Assembly (NCBI RefSeq): GCF_018294505.1
Contig: NC_057812.1
Location: forward strand, 59,441,789 to 59,505,788
DNA from: Triticum aestivum
Lineage: Eukaryota > Streptophyta > Magnoliopsida > Poales > Poaceae
DNA: 64,000 nt
Direction of reading: 5' to 3'
Shown piece after piece: positions 33,618 to 44,852 of this stretch; position 1 is the stretch's first letter, and every line of letters begins with the position of its first letter. The notes below the pieces were generated by a model that worked only from the letters and a program-made list of their open reading frames with translations, did not search any database and was not told the DNA's origin. The position numbers and the translations under genes are program-made.

Positions 33618-35160
33618 TGCTAGGACTACGTCGGTATTTCCCCAAATAGGAAGGGATGATGTAGCACATCGAAGGTAGGTATTTCCCTCAGTGATGAAAC
33701 CAAGGTTATCGAACCAGTAGGAGAACCAAGCAACACAACGTAAACAGCACATGCACACAAATAACAACACCTCGCAACCCGACGTGTTAAAGGGGTTGTC
33801 AATCCCTTTCGGGTAACGATGCCAGAAATTTGTAATAGATTGAAATGATAGATCGCAAATAAAATATAGTGCATCAAAGTATTTTGTATTTTTGGTTTAA
33901 TAGATCTGAATAAAAATGCAAAGGAAAAGTATATCACAAGCAAATATATGAGAAAGAAGACCCCGGGGCCGTAGGTTTCACTAGTGGCTCCTATCGAGAA
34001 AAATAGCAAACAGTGGGTAAACAAATTACTGTTGGACAATTGATAGAACTTCAAATAATTATGACGATATCCAGGCAATGATCATTACATAGGCATCACG
34101 TCCAAGATGAGTAGACCGACTCCTGCCTGCATCTACTACTATTACTCCACACATCGACCGCTATCCAGCATGGATCTAGTGTATTAAGTTCATTGAAAAA
34201 CGGAGTAATGCAATAAGAACGATGGCATGATATAGACAAGATCCGTTTATCTATTGCGTAGATATAGATCCCATATTTTTATCCTTTGTAGCAACGATAC
34301 ATACGTGTTATTTCGCTTTCTGTCACTGGGATCAAGCACCGTAAGATCGAACCCACTACCAGGCACCTCTTCCCATTGCAAGATAAATAGATCAAGTTGG
34401 CCAAACAAAACCCAAATATCAGAGAAGAAATACGAGGCTATAAGAGATCAAAGAAACTCAAATAACTTTCATGGATATAAAAAGATATAACTGATCATAA
34501 ACTCGAAGTTCATCAGATCCTAACAAACACACCGCAAATTTTTTTACATCATATGGATCTCCAAGAGACCATTGTATTGAGAATTCAGCGAGAGAGAGGA
34601 AGCTATCTAGCTACTAACTACGGACCCGAAGGTCTACAAATAACTACTCACACATTATTGGAGAGGCACCAATGGAGGCGGTGAACCCGATCCGAGATGG
34701 TGTCTAGATTGGATCTGGTGGTTCTGGACTCTGCGGCGTCTGGATGAATATTCCGTCGACTCCCCTAGGGTTTCTGGATTTTTGGGGTATTTATAGAGCA
34801 AAGAGGCGGTCTGGGGGTACCCGAGGTGGGCACAACCCACCAGGGCGCGCCTGGGCCTCCTGGCGCGCCCTGGTGGGTTGTCCCCTCCTCAGGACTCCCC
34901 CCTGGTGCAAGCAGGGCCCAACTTCTTCCTTTTGGTCCATAAAAAATCATCGTAAAATTTCGTGGCATTTGGACTCCGTCTGATATTGATTTCCTGCGAT
35001 GTAAATAACATGCAGAAAGCAGCAACTGACACTTGGCACTATGTCAATAGGTTAGTACCAAAAAATGATATAAAATGACTATAAAATGATTATAAAACAT
35101 CCAAGATTGTAATAAAAGAGCATGGAATAATAAAAAATTATAGATATGTTGGAGACGTAT
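33618..35160 (-). repeat. Lone LTR (1.54 kb) related to the LTRs of the 7.0 kb element
   Basis: It begins TGCTAGGACTACGTCGG and ends ATGTTGGAGACGTAT, with GA in place of the expected terminal CA. Along its length it aligns, much diverged, with 11,102-12,659 and 16,578-18,134 (shared: GATGATGTAGCA-like, AAGGGGTTGTCAATCCCTT, CCATAGGTTTCACTAGTGGC, ACATCGACCGCTATCCAGCAT, GTTGGAGACGTAT). No internal domain or second LTR is attached. The flanks (CTATC left, GGCCT right) show no TSD. Confidence 0.75.
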
Positions 35161-36717
35161 GAGGCCTCTTGCCGCTGCGCGGCCTTGCCGACCGCCCCCT
35201 TGACGGGGATCTCTTTGTGCGAGGAGGCTTGCCGGACTGGCTCGACGGAGCCAACCCACCGGAGGACACGTTTCTTCTTCCCCGGGGCTTGGGGCTCCTC
35301 GTGCGGCTCCTCTTCAGTTACCTCTTCAGCAGTCTCTTCGGTTGTCCCCTCGGCACAAGGGCCCCCAACAGTGGCGCCACTATGCTCTCCGACAGGCTCC
35401 GCCCGCTCGGCAAAATCCTCCTCTGTGCTGGCTTCGTCTTCCACAAGGCAAATGCTGCCGGCCTCGTCAGCAAGGGCTCCCTCTTCTGCCCTGCTGGCAA
35501 TATACGCCACCTCTTCTTTGGTGGTAGGGCGGATAAGCTGCGTTTCTTCCCGAATGGCCCTCTTCTACAATTTTTCAAAGAACTCTTGCACCCGCTCCGC
35601 ATCTGGCTCGGCCCAGGTCTGATCAAGGCCATGTGCGTTGAACACCGGCATCATGGCGATGATTGAGGTCAGGGCGGAGTTGTTGCACAAAGGGATCACG
35701 CCCGCCAGCAACTTGAGCTGCTTGTCGGCGTTTCCGGTCTTATCGTCCTTGTTGGTCTTGTCGGCCTTGAGGTGGAATAGCCTTTGGCAGAGAGCCTCAT
35801 GCTGCATGACCGTCAGGTTGTTGTTCAAACCGGGGCGCGGCCTCATGATGCCTGCCGCGTTCCGTTACTCCCAAGCTGGCCTCCCCTTGTTCTGCAGAGG
35901 AGTGATGCGGCGGCGGAGGAAGTCGGCCCCAATCATCACGATTGTGAGCCCGGCAGCCTTGAGGTGATGGATCCTGGTGATTGCGACTGTGAGCTTCTCA
36001 TCTTGAGGGTCAAGGTCGCCACGGACCAGTTTCGTCTGCCGGGGCATACAAAATGGCTGCGGGTCATTCTCCGTGATCCAACACCACTTGCCCCGCCATT
36101 CGTCCCACTTCTCCTTGTGGGCCCCACCTGGGTACGTCTTCTTAGCCAACGCCCTTGGGATCCAGGTGACGCAGCCAGAAAGGGCCCCTCCGGGCTGGAT
36201 GCGGGGAACGAAATAATGGCGAAAGAGGGCTGTGTTTGGGACCACCCTGGCGAAGTTCTCACAGAGGTGGGCGAAGGTGGCCATACATGCCACATCATTC
36301 GGCGTGAGATCCAAGATATGGAAGCCGAATGTGTACATGATGTCATTGCAGAAATCCAAAAATGGGGGGGGGGCAGAACTCGCAGTAGAAGTAATCAACG
36401 AAGAAAGGGAATTTATCTGGGGCGGGCTCGGCGCAAGAAGCTAGGGTGACGCGGGTAGAAGGGTGCCCCATCGTCGCTTTCCCCCACATGCACAGATACC
36501 AGTGTTCAGCGCGCGTGTCGAGCGTCGGGGCGAAGACGACGTTCTCCCTCCGCTTCTTCACCAACTCGCTCTCCGACATCTCTTCCCCTCGCTCGCCATG
36601 GACGCTCCCTTGCCCTTGCTCGCTTTGGGCGCCATAGTAGCTGAGAGAGGGCGGGAGGCCGAGAATGGTGAGGGCGCGGCGGCGGCGGACGGAGGAGGAG
36701 CTTTGGTTTGGGCTCAA
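35161..36717 (-). pseudogene. Antisense ORF of Gypsy element 3, frameshifted and truncated
   Basis: The minus strand reads from 36,717 (a basic leader, then EEMSESELVKKRREN) through HWYLCMWGKATMGHPSTRVT and DKFPFFVDYFYCEFCPP. The frame changes at a G10 run (36,364-36,373) and continues with FNDIMYTFGFHI-like residues, ACMATFAHLCENF, FRHYFVPRI, WRGKWCWITENDPQPFC and ADFLRRRITPLQNKGRPAWE. A further block (35,846-35,565) starts MRPRPGLNNNLTVMQHEAL. An acidic tail (35,510 to 35,161) is cut by the neighbouring LTR. Block order (hydrophobic FxHLCENF, then a tryptophan-rich segment, then FLRRRI-PLQ) matches the antisense gene of element 2, which has FLRRRIKPLQARDHP. Its function is unknown. Confidence 0.7.
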
Positions 36718-36923
36718 GGAAGGAGACGATGGCGGTTCCTAGATTGGAAGGGCGAAGGGGGTAAATGAGCAGTGCCCCTGAGGATTCCTCTTTTTATGGG
36801 GGAAACGCGGGGCTACCTCTTTACTGTTCGATGTGAAGGCGTTCCACAGGCGTGCGACCGTTTCGGGGGCGCCTGCATGGTGGCGTGCAGATCTTTGTGA
36901 AGACCAGAAGGCAAAGTTCCCAG

Positions 36924-36998
36924 CAAGATCCTTGTCGGGGACGTTTGCGAGGCCACGGCAAGATCCTTGTCGGGGACGTTTGCGAGGACACGGCAAGA
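36924..36998. repeat. 35-bp tandem repeat in the element 3 LTR start
   Basis: Two near-identical 35-bp units (36,924-36,958 and 36,959-36,993), each starting CAAGATCCTTGTCGGGGACG, are followed by a partial third. Nearby, CCTGCCACCGCTCCAGCGCA occurs twice (from about 37,024 and 37,106). Confidence 0.9.
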
Positions 36999-37436
36999 CT
37001 CGCACGCGGCAAGGCTCCGCCGCCCTGCCACCGCTCCAGCGCAGCGACCGGGCTGCCAGCCTGGCAAGCACCTGCTTGATGGCATGCAGATCTTGGTGAA
37101 GATCCTGCCACCGCTCCAGCGCAGCCACCGGCTTGCATGCCTCATCATCCTGGATGCGTGTCAAGACGGGGTGAGGCGGCGACGGACGAGACGGGTTCTA
37201 TTTCCGTCCCCGATAAAGTTAGAGGGCACGTAAGCAGCGCATTTAATGCGTTTCTCCTAAGACGTCAGCGATAAGCATGTACATTGTAGTTACTTTATAC
37301 CTCATGTGTGCCAGTACGCCGCTGTGGACGCCCCTTCATATAAAAGGAGGCCCCCAAGGCGATACAGGAGGGGACTTTTTGCACTTTCCGGCCCAGTTTG
37401 CATGCGTAGCAGCTAGCCGAAGCTCAAGAACGCTAA

Positions 37437-37635
37437 GGGCCAGTTTTTTTGGGCGGCTTAAAAAATAAGCTGCCTCTCCCCAACTTAAAAAATAAGTCGT
37501 TCCTAAAATTTGTTTAGAATTGTGAATTCGCTATCCCATAACTAGTTTAGAAGCCCCAATGAATAAGAGAGGCGGCTTATGAGATAAGCTGGGGAGGAGG
37601 CGGCTTATTTTTAAAGCTGCCAAACGAACTGGCCC
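37437..37635. mobile_element. Harbinger/Tourist-like MITE, 199 bp
   Basis: The terminal inverted repeats are GGGCCAGTTTTTTTGGGCGG on the left and, reversed, GGGCCAGTTCGTTTGGCAGC on the right. TAA flanks both sides (37,434-37,436 and 37,636-37,638), the usual 3-bp TSD of PIF/Harbinger elements. It has no coding capacity. It interrupts the LTR of Gypsy element 3, so it is younger than that LTR. Confidence 0.85.
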
Positions 37636-37815
37636 TAAATAAACTCAAAGCGGGACTAGGGTTTTACGCTTCTCATCGGCTCAAACCTGGGTAAAAATCC
37701 ATCGTGTTGATCGTTAGATCTGGTCTTTGTGCACTCCTCTTTCCCTCCCAACCGTAGAAGGGACCCCCGTGATCCCATAGGTGTCGTTTTCCCGATAGCC
37801 ACACTAACACGAACA

Positions 37816-38454
37816 TCTAGAAAATAAATCAGATTTTTTATTTTTGTTTTTGAATTTATTGTTCATCCAGGAGCCTATGCTTCCGGGTGCCAAATCGCCC
37901 CTCCTGACAAATTTCTCCTTTCTCACATAATTTTTCTCTAGTGTGTTGTTTACCTAAAAGTTTCAAGTCCGTATGTTAATCCATTTGAGAAGAAACAAAG
38001 TCTATAACCATTCCCAACTTTCCAATTATAGTACTAGTAGGGTCGAGCAATCAAATCCATGTATTGAAGCCTTGGCATTGGTGTTTGGCGGCTTGGCGCT
38101 GGCCCCTACATCGAATTCTTCCCGGCGATTGTGACAGAGCTGCTATGGCCACGGCCGATGCTTTTGGCCCGAAACAGCGTAGTCCGAAGCTGGCTTTAGT
38201 TTACTCGACCGAAGAGAGGTTTGGTTTCGCTGATTCCTCGACTGTTGCCACTACTGCTCTCCATCCTACTACAGCCAGATCCCATCTTTCATAGGATATC
38301 TGGTTTCCGCTTCTTTCAGCTTACCGTCTAGTGCGCTGCCACACTGCATCATCAACACCCTCTGCGCACTGTACGGGCCGCTGATGAAGCTCTCACTCGG
38401 TTATTCTCTGTAGTGGTCAGCTCGTTCTTGCTAGAGACACCCACGCGCCATAGT
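37816..38454. other. Unassigned DNA
   Basis: No element end or gene was recognised. It includes the short segment at about 38,165-38,210 that matches 31,685-31,730. Confidence 0.5.
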
Positions 38455-38725
38455 TTGAGTTGACCTCCAAGTGACTATGATTTATTGGTCAAACAATGCA
38501 TGCAGTTTCTTTTCTGATACCTCCTAACCCTATATTAAACTAGCTTTTGTGGATTCTTTGCATGAGAATAAAAAGAGATGATAGCACTAGCAATATAGTA
38601 AAATCAGATCATACTGCGAGAACAGATCAAATGAATGTTTTATCGATACATATGGTCTTTCTTGCCTTTTATAAGATACATCCAGCAAGCTGATATCTTC
38701 TATGGGATGCTGCCTTCGCATTCAG
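38455..38725 (+). repeat. Dispersed repeat copy 2 of the segment also at 32,268
   Basis: Colinear with 32,268-32,560 as described there. It ends just before the MULE at 38,758. Confidence 0.6.
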
Positions 38726-38757
38726 ATCCATGCAGCAGTAAGTATCAGGTAAAGTAT

Positions 38758-39937
38758 TGACAGGTCGATTCGGTGCTCGGGCTCAGCTGAGCCCGAAATC
38801 CCCGTCGTTGTATGGTGCCTCGGGATGGTACAAATGGGCTCTGACGCGACAGAGCTGATCCGCTGGAAAAGATGAATACTGAAGGTATACAAAGCGCTAC
38901 AGTAGTCGCTGGTGGGCCATTTCCATAGACAGCTGCGCGTTTCCGTGACGAGGCGTTCCTGAACCACGGCCCTGGACGTGCAAAATTTACTGAGCTGGGG
39001 TACACGGTGTTAGGTTGACGCTGTGCTGCACATACATGTGTGGGTTCCGCCCTCAGAATCTTGTCGCCGTTCGCGATGGTTGCGCGCCAATGGAGGCATC
39101 GTACACATGTCTTTGGCATAACAAAAGAAAAAGAAGCATGCAAGGGATGGAAGGCTGAAAATTTCAGCTATGGTGGAAGTGTTTCACGGTATGATTGCAT
39201 TAGCTCTGGGATGTAGATAAAACAGGTGCCGCTAAGATGGGTTTTCTGCCTTTTAGGTGCTAGTACTTTTGTTTCCCGCGGTAGTTGTACCAATCAATCC
39301 CGGAGGAGATACCATGTATGCTATTTCAGGGGGTTACTGGGGTATTTGAACAAGCCAAATGGGCTTTCGAAGTGATTAGGCGAGCTGCCGAGTTATGAAG
39401 AAGCTGCACCAGAACTTGGCGGGAGGCATGAAAGCACTAATCGTTGGGGGTTGCCACCTAGCTCTGGATTTAATTTGGTTGCACCTACCGTTACCCAGCA
39501 GAAAATTATTTTCTGAATTTTTACTGAATGTGCTGATCCTGCATGTTTGTGCAGGCGTGGTATTTCGATTGGGTGGACTTCGAAAGTGTGGTCTCACAAT
39601 CTTTCCTCATGTGAGAAGCTGATTTACTGGATACGAAATAAACTAGCTGTAGTTCATTCCCCACTGCGACGGCGTTCTCCAGGCCAACGTCGACGAGCTG
39701 TTGGTCAGCCGTCAAAGTTTAGGAAGGCACAGGAATATATCCGGACCGTGAGAAAACACCTGATCCAGCCACGGTGTGACGAGCCAGCCCCATTAATGAG
39801 TCACTGGCCCACTTCTTTTTCCCTTCTCAATACCAAGCATATACGGCTGGGAATACTATTTACAGCACAGATCCGCACATGTCTGGACGGCAGGGATATC
39901 AGGAGCAGCTGAGACTGGGCTCAGATTCGAATTTTCG
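38758..39937. mobile_element. Non-autonomous Mutator-like element 1 (1.18 kb)
   Basis: A perfect 9-bp TSD GTAAAGTAT lies at 38,749-38,757 and 39,938-39,946. The long imperfect TIRs can be seen around CTCAGCTG: left ATTCGGTGCTCGGGCTCAGC, and right, reversed, GAATCTGAGCCCAGTCTCAGC-like. The ends resemble those of MULE 2, so they belong to one family. No transposase is present. Internal ORFs have no recognisable domain. Confidence 0.8.
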
Positions 39938-40214
39938 GTAAAGTATATACCTTTCATTTGCATCAAGATCCATGCAGTTTGGACTCATCTACATGTTGTA
40001 TTCTGTGTATAGCTCACATTGTATGGCAAATTTAAGGGACGCGGCGATTCGGTGCCCGAGCTCAGATGCTCCCGAAATCGTCGCAGTCCATTGTGGTCTC
40101 GGGATGAGAACAAATCGGTATGACAGAGACGCCAGTAAATCACGTAATATGGGGTGCGGGCGATATACTATACAGAACAGTGGCCCAGCACTAGTAGAAA
40201 AAGGGTCAAACGTG

Positions 40215-40445
40215 AAGCACATTAGTGCCGGTTTGTATTTGAGCCGGCACTAATGTATACATTAGTGCCGGTTCCAACGGCTAGCCGGGCCGCTTTCATT
40301 AGTACCGGTTCGTGGCGAACCTTTAACACCGGTTCGTGCCACGAACCGGCACTAATGAGAGTGGTGGCAGGATGTTGTCAGAATAGGGCCCCTCCAGCCC
40401 CTTTAGTATCGGTTCTTGGCACGAACCGGTACTAAAGGTCGTCCT
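40215..40445. repeat. Left subterminal repeats of the CACTA
   Basis: Inverted copies of TTAGTGCCGGTT or TTAGTACCGGTT face AACCGGCACTAAT or AACCGGTACTAAA (for example 40,223, 40,242, 40,260, 40,298, 40,342 and 40,405-40,438). In this superfamily such motifs bind the transposon's own regulatory protein. Confidence 0.85.
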
Positions 40446-40958
40446 ACATAAACCCTTCGTCCACCCGAGCTCGCTCTGTTCTTCCCCTTTCCCCTCTCCT
40501 CTCTGTTCTTCCCCTCTTCCTCTCGAGCTCATCACACATTTTGCCCAAAATTTGTCAAGATTTGAAGGCCCCCATCCATTCAAATGATCGCAAAGGTTAG
40601 CAACTTTGTCCTTTCATCTCTCATTGCTAGATTAGCTCTTGCAATGCTTTATATAGTGATTAATTTGTGAGTTTAGTAATTCGGGAGGAAATATATATAT
40701 ATGTGCTAGTATTTGATTATGCAATTTGAGGTCAAAAATAACACTTAGTTTGCATATGTAGGTGTGGTTTACTTAGTGCCTTCTAAATCTCCGTCGTAAC
40801 CACCATTGATTGCCCGCACCGTCCCGTCGCCGGCACCACCTTGTGGTGAGCCTCTTGTTCATGAAATTTTATATAAAAATTGATGTTTGTGTGATTTGGA
40901 TATATAGTTGCTCGTATAATTATCTTACCCGTACGTTGTTTGTTATACATATAGTGCC

Positions 40959-41403
40959 ATGGTTTTGATATCCGTCCCCGTCGGCCCTCGTCCTTGTTAT
41001 GATTCGGATGTGGTATATATATTCTCTTTTAAAACTAGTTGCATTTCGTGTTTATGACAAATTATGCCCATCAAGTTGACATAGAAATTTTTTCTAGGAG
41101 GTATGTGAACCGGAAATTCCAACCGACCCTATTGTCGAGAGGTTAAATTTACTTGAAAGAGAAAACGAGTACTTGAAAGAAAAATTGAAAAGAATTGAGG
41201 GGAAGAAGATGGAATTGGAGTTGCATGTTGCCGATGTCGTCGATGATCACAAGATCAAGATGGAGAAAATGCGCTTGAAGATTAGAAAGATTAGAAAATA
41301 TGCCATCGATAATGAGGCTTGGTATCATTATGCTGTTGGATCCATTGTTACCTTAGTTGTGATCTTGATCGCATTTGTTGTTGCATTTAAATGCTTTAGC
41401 TAG
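40959..41403 (+). CDS. Small coiled-coil protein with C-terminal membrane segment, CACTA-encoded, apparently intact
   Basis: Two exons fit: 40,959-41,012 (MVLISVPVGPRPCYDSDV) and 41,098-41,403, joined across a GT..AG intron (41,013-41,097). Together they give about 119 residues without lesions. The middle is a strongly charged coiled coil (VERLNLLERENEYLKEKLKR and onward to about residue 85). The last 25 residues hold a hydrophobic helix, AVGSIVTLVVILIAFVVAF, followed by KCFS and a stop. I recall similar small proteins upstream of TNP2 in other Triticeae CACTA elements; no function is known to me. The short intron and frame continuity support the model, but expression is unproven. It is the only unbroken coding region found in the element. 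Confidence 0.6.
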
Positions 41404-41486
41404 AGAGTTATTTGTTTGTTGCATTTAAGTGTTGTATGAACTTTATGTATGAACTTGTATTAATTTGGTCTATTCTGTGTTGTGTA

Positions 41487-44289
41487 ATGAAGATGAGCCG
41501 GCAATGGATGTACGATGACCGATGCTCTCCCCAGTTCGTTGAGGGCGTGCATACTTTTCTGCTTGCGGCTGAGGCAAACAAGCGGGCGGATGGTTTTATG
41601 CCTTGTCCATGTGCTGGCTATAAAAATGGTCACAATTAATCTACGTCAAGAACCATTCACGTCCACCTGTTTAAGTCCGGTTTCATGCCCCACTATAATG
41701 TTTGGACCAAGCATGGAGAAAGAGGGGTTATGATGGAAGACAATGAAGAAGAAGAGGACGACGACAGCTATCCTGGCCATGGGTTCCCTGAATATGATGA
41801 TACAACAATGGGGGAAGAAGCTGAGCCGGTAATGCGGGAAGAAGCTGAGCCGGCAATGCGGGAAGAAGCTGAAGAAGAGGCATCAGATGAGCCCGTTGAT
41901 GATCTAGGTCGGGCCATTGCCGATGCAAAGAGAAACTGCGCAAGTGATTTGGAGAAGAAGAAGTTGCAGCGCATGTTAGAGGATCACAAAAAATTGTTGT
42001 ACCCGAATTGCGTAGGTGACAAGAAAAAGCTGGGCACCACACTGGAATTGCTGCAATGGAAGGCAGAGAATGGTGTATCTGACAAGGGATTTGGAAAGTT
42101 GCTGGTAATGATAAAGGATATGCTTCCAAAGGACGACGAATTGCCCGAGAGTACGTACGAAGCAAAGAAGGTTGTCTGCCCTCTAGGGTTAGAGGTGCAG
42201 AAGATACATGCATGCCCTAATGATTGCATCCTCTACCGCGGTGAGTACGAGGATTTGAACGCTTGCCCGGTATGTGGTGCATTGCGCTATAAGATCAGCC
42301 GCGTTGACCCTGGTGATGTCGAGGGCGAGCGCCCCAGGAAGAAGATTCCTGCCAAGGTGATGTGGTATGCTCCTATAATACCACGGTTGAAACGTTTGTT
42401 CCAAAACAAAGAGCATGCCAAGGCGATGCGATGGCACAGAGAAGACCGTAAGAAAGACGAAAAGTTGAGAGTACCCGCTGACGGGTCGCAGTGGAGAAAA
42501 ATCGAAAGAAAGTACGGGAAAGAGTTTGCAGATGACGCAAGGAGCATATGGTTTGGTCTAAGCGCAGATGGCATTAACCCTTTTGGGGAGCAGAGCAGCA
42601 ACCATAGCACCTGGCCTGTGACTCTATGTTTGTATAACCTTCCTCCTTGGTTGTGCATGAAGCGGAAGTTCATTATGATGCCAGTGCTCATCCAAGGCCC
42701 TAAGCAACCCGGCAACGACATTGATGTGTACCTAAGGCCATTAGTTGAAGAACTCTTACAACTGTGGAATGGAACAGGTGTATGTGCGTGGGATGAGCAC
42801 ATGGGGGAAGAATTTGACCTAAAGGCGTTGCTGTTCGTGACCATCAATGATTGGCCTGCTCTCAGTAACCTTTCAGGACAGACAAACAAGGGATACCGTG
42901 CATGCACGCACTGTTTGGAAGATACCGACAGTATATATTTGGCTAATTGTAAGAAGAATGTGTACCTGGGACATCGTCGATTTCTTTCGAGCAGGCATCC
43001 CGTAAGAAAGAAAGGCAAGCATTTCAAAGGTGAGGCGGATCACCGGACGAAGCCTCTCCACCGTACTGGTGCTGATGTACATGATATGGTCAAGGATTTG
43101 AAGGTGGTCTTTGGAAAGGGTCCTGGTGGACAACCTGTTCCGAATGGCGCTGACGGACGCGCACCCATGTGGAAGAAGAAATCTATATTTTAGGACCTGC
43201 CCTATTGGAAAGACCTAGAGGTCCGCTCCGCAATCGACGTGATGCACGTGATGAAGAATCTTTGTGTGACCCTGCTTGGCTTCTTGGGCGTGTATGGGAA
43301 GACAAAAGATACACCTGAGGCACGAGAGGACCAGCAATGTATGCACGGAAAAGACGGCATACATCAGGGTCATGCAAGCTACGCTCTTACCAAAGAAGAG
43401 AAGGAAATCTTCTTTGAATGCCTGCTCAGTATTAAGGTACCGTCTGGCTTCTCGTCGAATATAAAGGGAATAATAAACATGGCAGAGAAAAAGTTCCAGA
43501 ACCTAAAGTCTCATGACTGCCACGTGATTATGACGCAACTGCTTCCGGTTGCATTGAGGGGGCTTCTACCGGAAAACGTTCGATTAGCCATTGTGAAGCT
43601 ATATGCATTTCTCAATGCAATCTCTCAGAAGGTAATCGATCCAGAAATCATACCAAGATTAGAGAATGATTTAGTGCAATGTCTTGTCAGTTTCGAGTTG
43701 GTGTTCCCATCATCCTTCTTCAACATCATGACGCATGTTCTAGTTCACCTATGCGAAGAGATTAACGTTTTGGGTCCTGTATTTCTACACAATATGTTCC
43801 CCTTTGAGAGGTTATATACAGGACATATGGGAACTTGACTATCGACGTGGTTTGAAGGTCCCTTTGTTTTGGTGCAAATGGGTCAATATGACACGAGCCG
43901 GGGTAACAGAAGACCCGCAGTACGGAATGACAACAGTGGATCTCAACAATCTTGCGTATGCAGACGAACCATTCGTCCTAGCCAATGATGTGGCACAGAT
44001 TTTCTATGTGAAGGACATGTCTACCAAGTCAAGAAAAAGAAAAGATAAGGAAGCGAATGCATTGTACGATGAGGCAAAGCGGCACATAGTTCTTTCTGGA
44101 AAGAGAAACATCGTGGAAGTGGATGACAAGACAGACAAGTCAGAAGATTATGAAAAGTTTGATGAAATTGCTCCATTCACAGTGAATATTGACCCGAGCA
44201 TCCCGTTAAATGATGAAGATTTTCCATGGTTACGGCGCAAAGGGACACACACGAAGAAATATTTTGACACCCAAAGATCTGGGATGTGA
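41487..44289 (+). pseudogene. CACTA TNP2-type transposase, broken
   Basis: The start MKMSRQWMYDDRCSPQFVEG at 41,487 opens the transposase-associated domain (to about 41,637, with CPCAGYKNG). A TAA at 41,638-41,640 interrupts it. An acidic repeat region (EEAEP-x-MREEAEPAMREE) precedes the Transposase_21/TNP2 domain (about 42,000-43,190), which has CPNDCILYRGEYEDLNACPVC, WYAPIIPRLKRLF and VTINDWPALSNLSGQ-NKGYRACTHC. TAG at 43,191-43,193 replaces a tryptophan codon in SIF-stop-DLPYWKDLEV. The DUF4218-like part follows (43,200-43,820), then a frame change and apparent deletion at about 43,805 into a DUF4216-like part (IWELDYRRGLKVPLFWCKWV). Family role: binds the terminal repeats and cuts and pastes the element. 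It cannot make a full protein as it stands. Confidence 0.88.
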
Positions 44290-44852
44290 TCGGTTTCATT
44301 ATCATCACTTTTTTTGTGTTTCACACCCAGAAGGGAATCTCTGTAATAGTTAGGGTAGTTAATTATGTGTTTTGGCATTTGAAACACGAAGAAATTTTAT
44401 GTGCAAACAAATTCTTTCATGCCTTTACTGATTTTTGAAGTTAAGTATTCACAAACTAGTGATTCACACTAATTTCAAATAATTCAAAATTTAAACTATT
44501 CAAATTTGAAAACTACGGGCACTAACAGAAAGTTTGTAATTTTTTGTACCTAAAGCAAAAATATTCACAAAGAAACTCTAAATACACAAAAAAACAACTC
44601 AAAAATAAATAAAGCAAAAAAAACAAAAAAAACCCGCCTACTAGGCCAGAGCGGCCTGCATACGACTAGAAACCCAACCTGTTGTTGGGCCAGGATGCAG
44701 GCCCACAGGGCAGCACAGAACATGTAGGCCCAATAGGCCTGCTTTGGAAAGGATCTCGAGAGAGCTACCGCACGGGGGTTTATAAACCAGTGCGGTCGCC
44801 CCTCGGCTAGCGAGGTGGGACTAAACTTGCCGCACCGCACCTGCGCCAGCTC
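44290..44852. other. Non-coding spacer of the CACTA
   Basis: AT-rich trailer of the transposase gene followed by a GC-rich part from 44,640. No ORF of note. Confidence 0.6.

Larger units (their letters stand above)
35161..37815 (+). mobile_element. Ty3/Gypsy element 3, 3' part (antisense gene and LTR)
   Basis: An antisense gene on the minus strand (36,717-35,161) is followed on the right by a PPT-like GTTTCGGGGGCG (about 36,859-36,870) and an LTR with plus-sense TATAAAA (37,339-37,345). The LTR runs to roughly 37,815 (boundaries uncertain) and is interrupted by a MITE. gag and pol are absent; the left side is cut by the LTR ending at 35,160. Confidence 0.65.

Noticed and set aside
36739..37233. 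ORFs of 75-141 codons on both strands
   Set aside because: They overlap tandem repeats and the LTR of Gypsy element 3; repeated frames come from the repeat itself.
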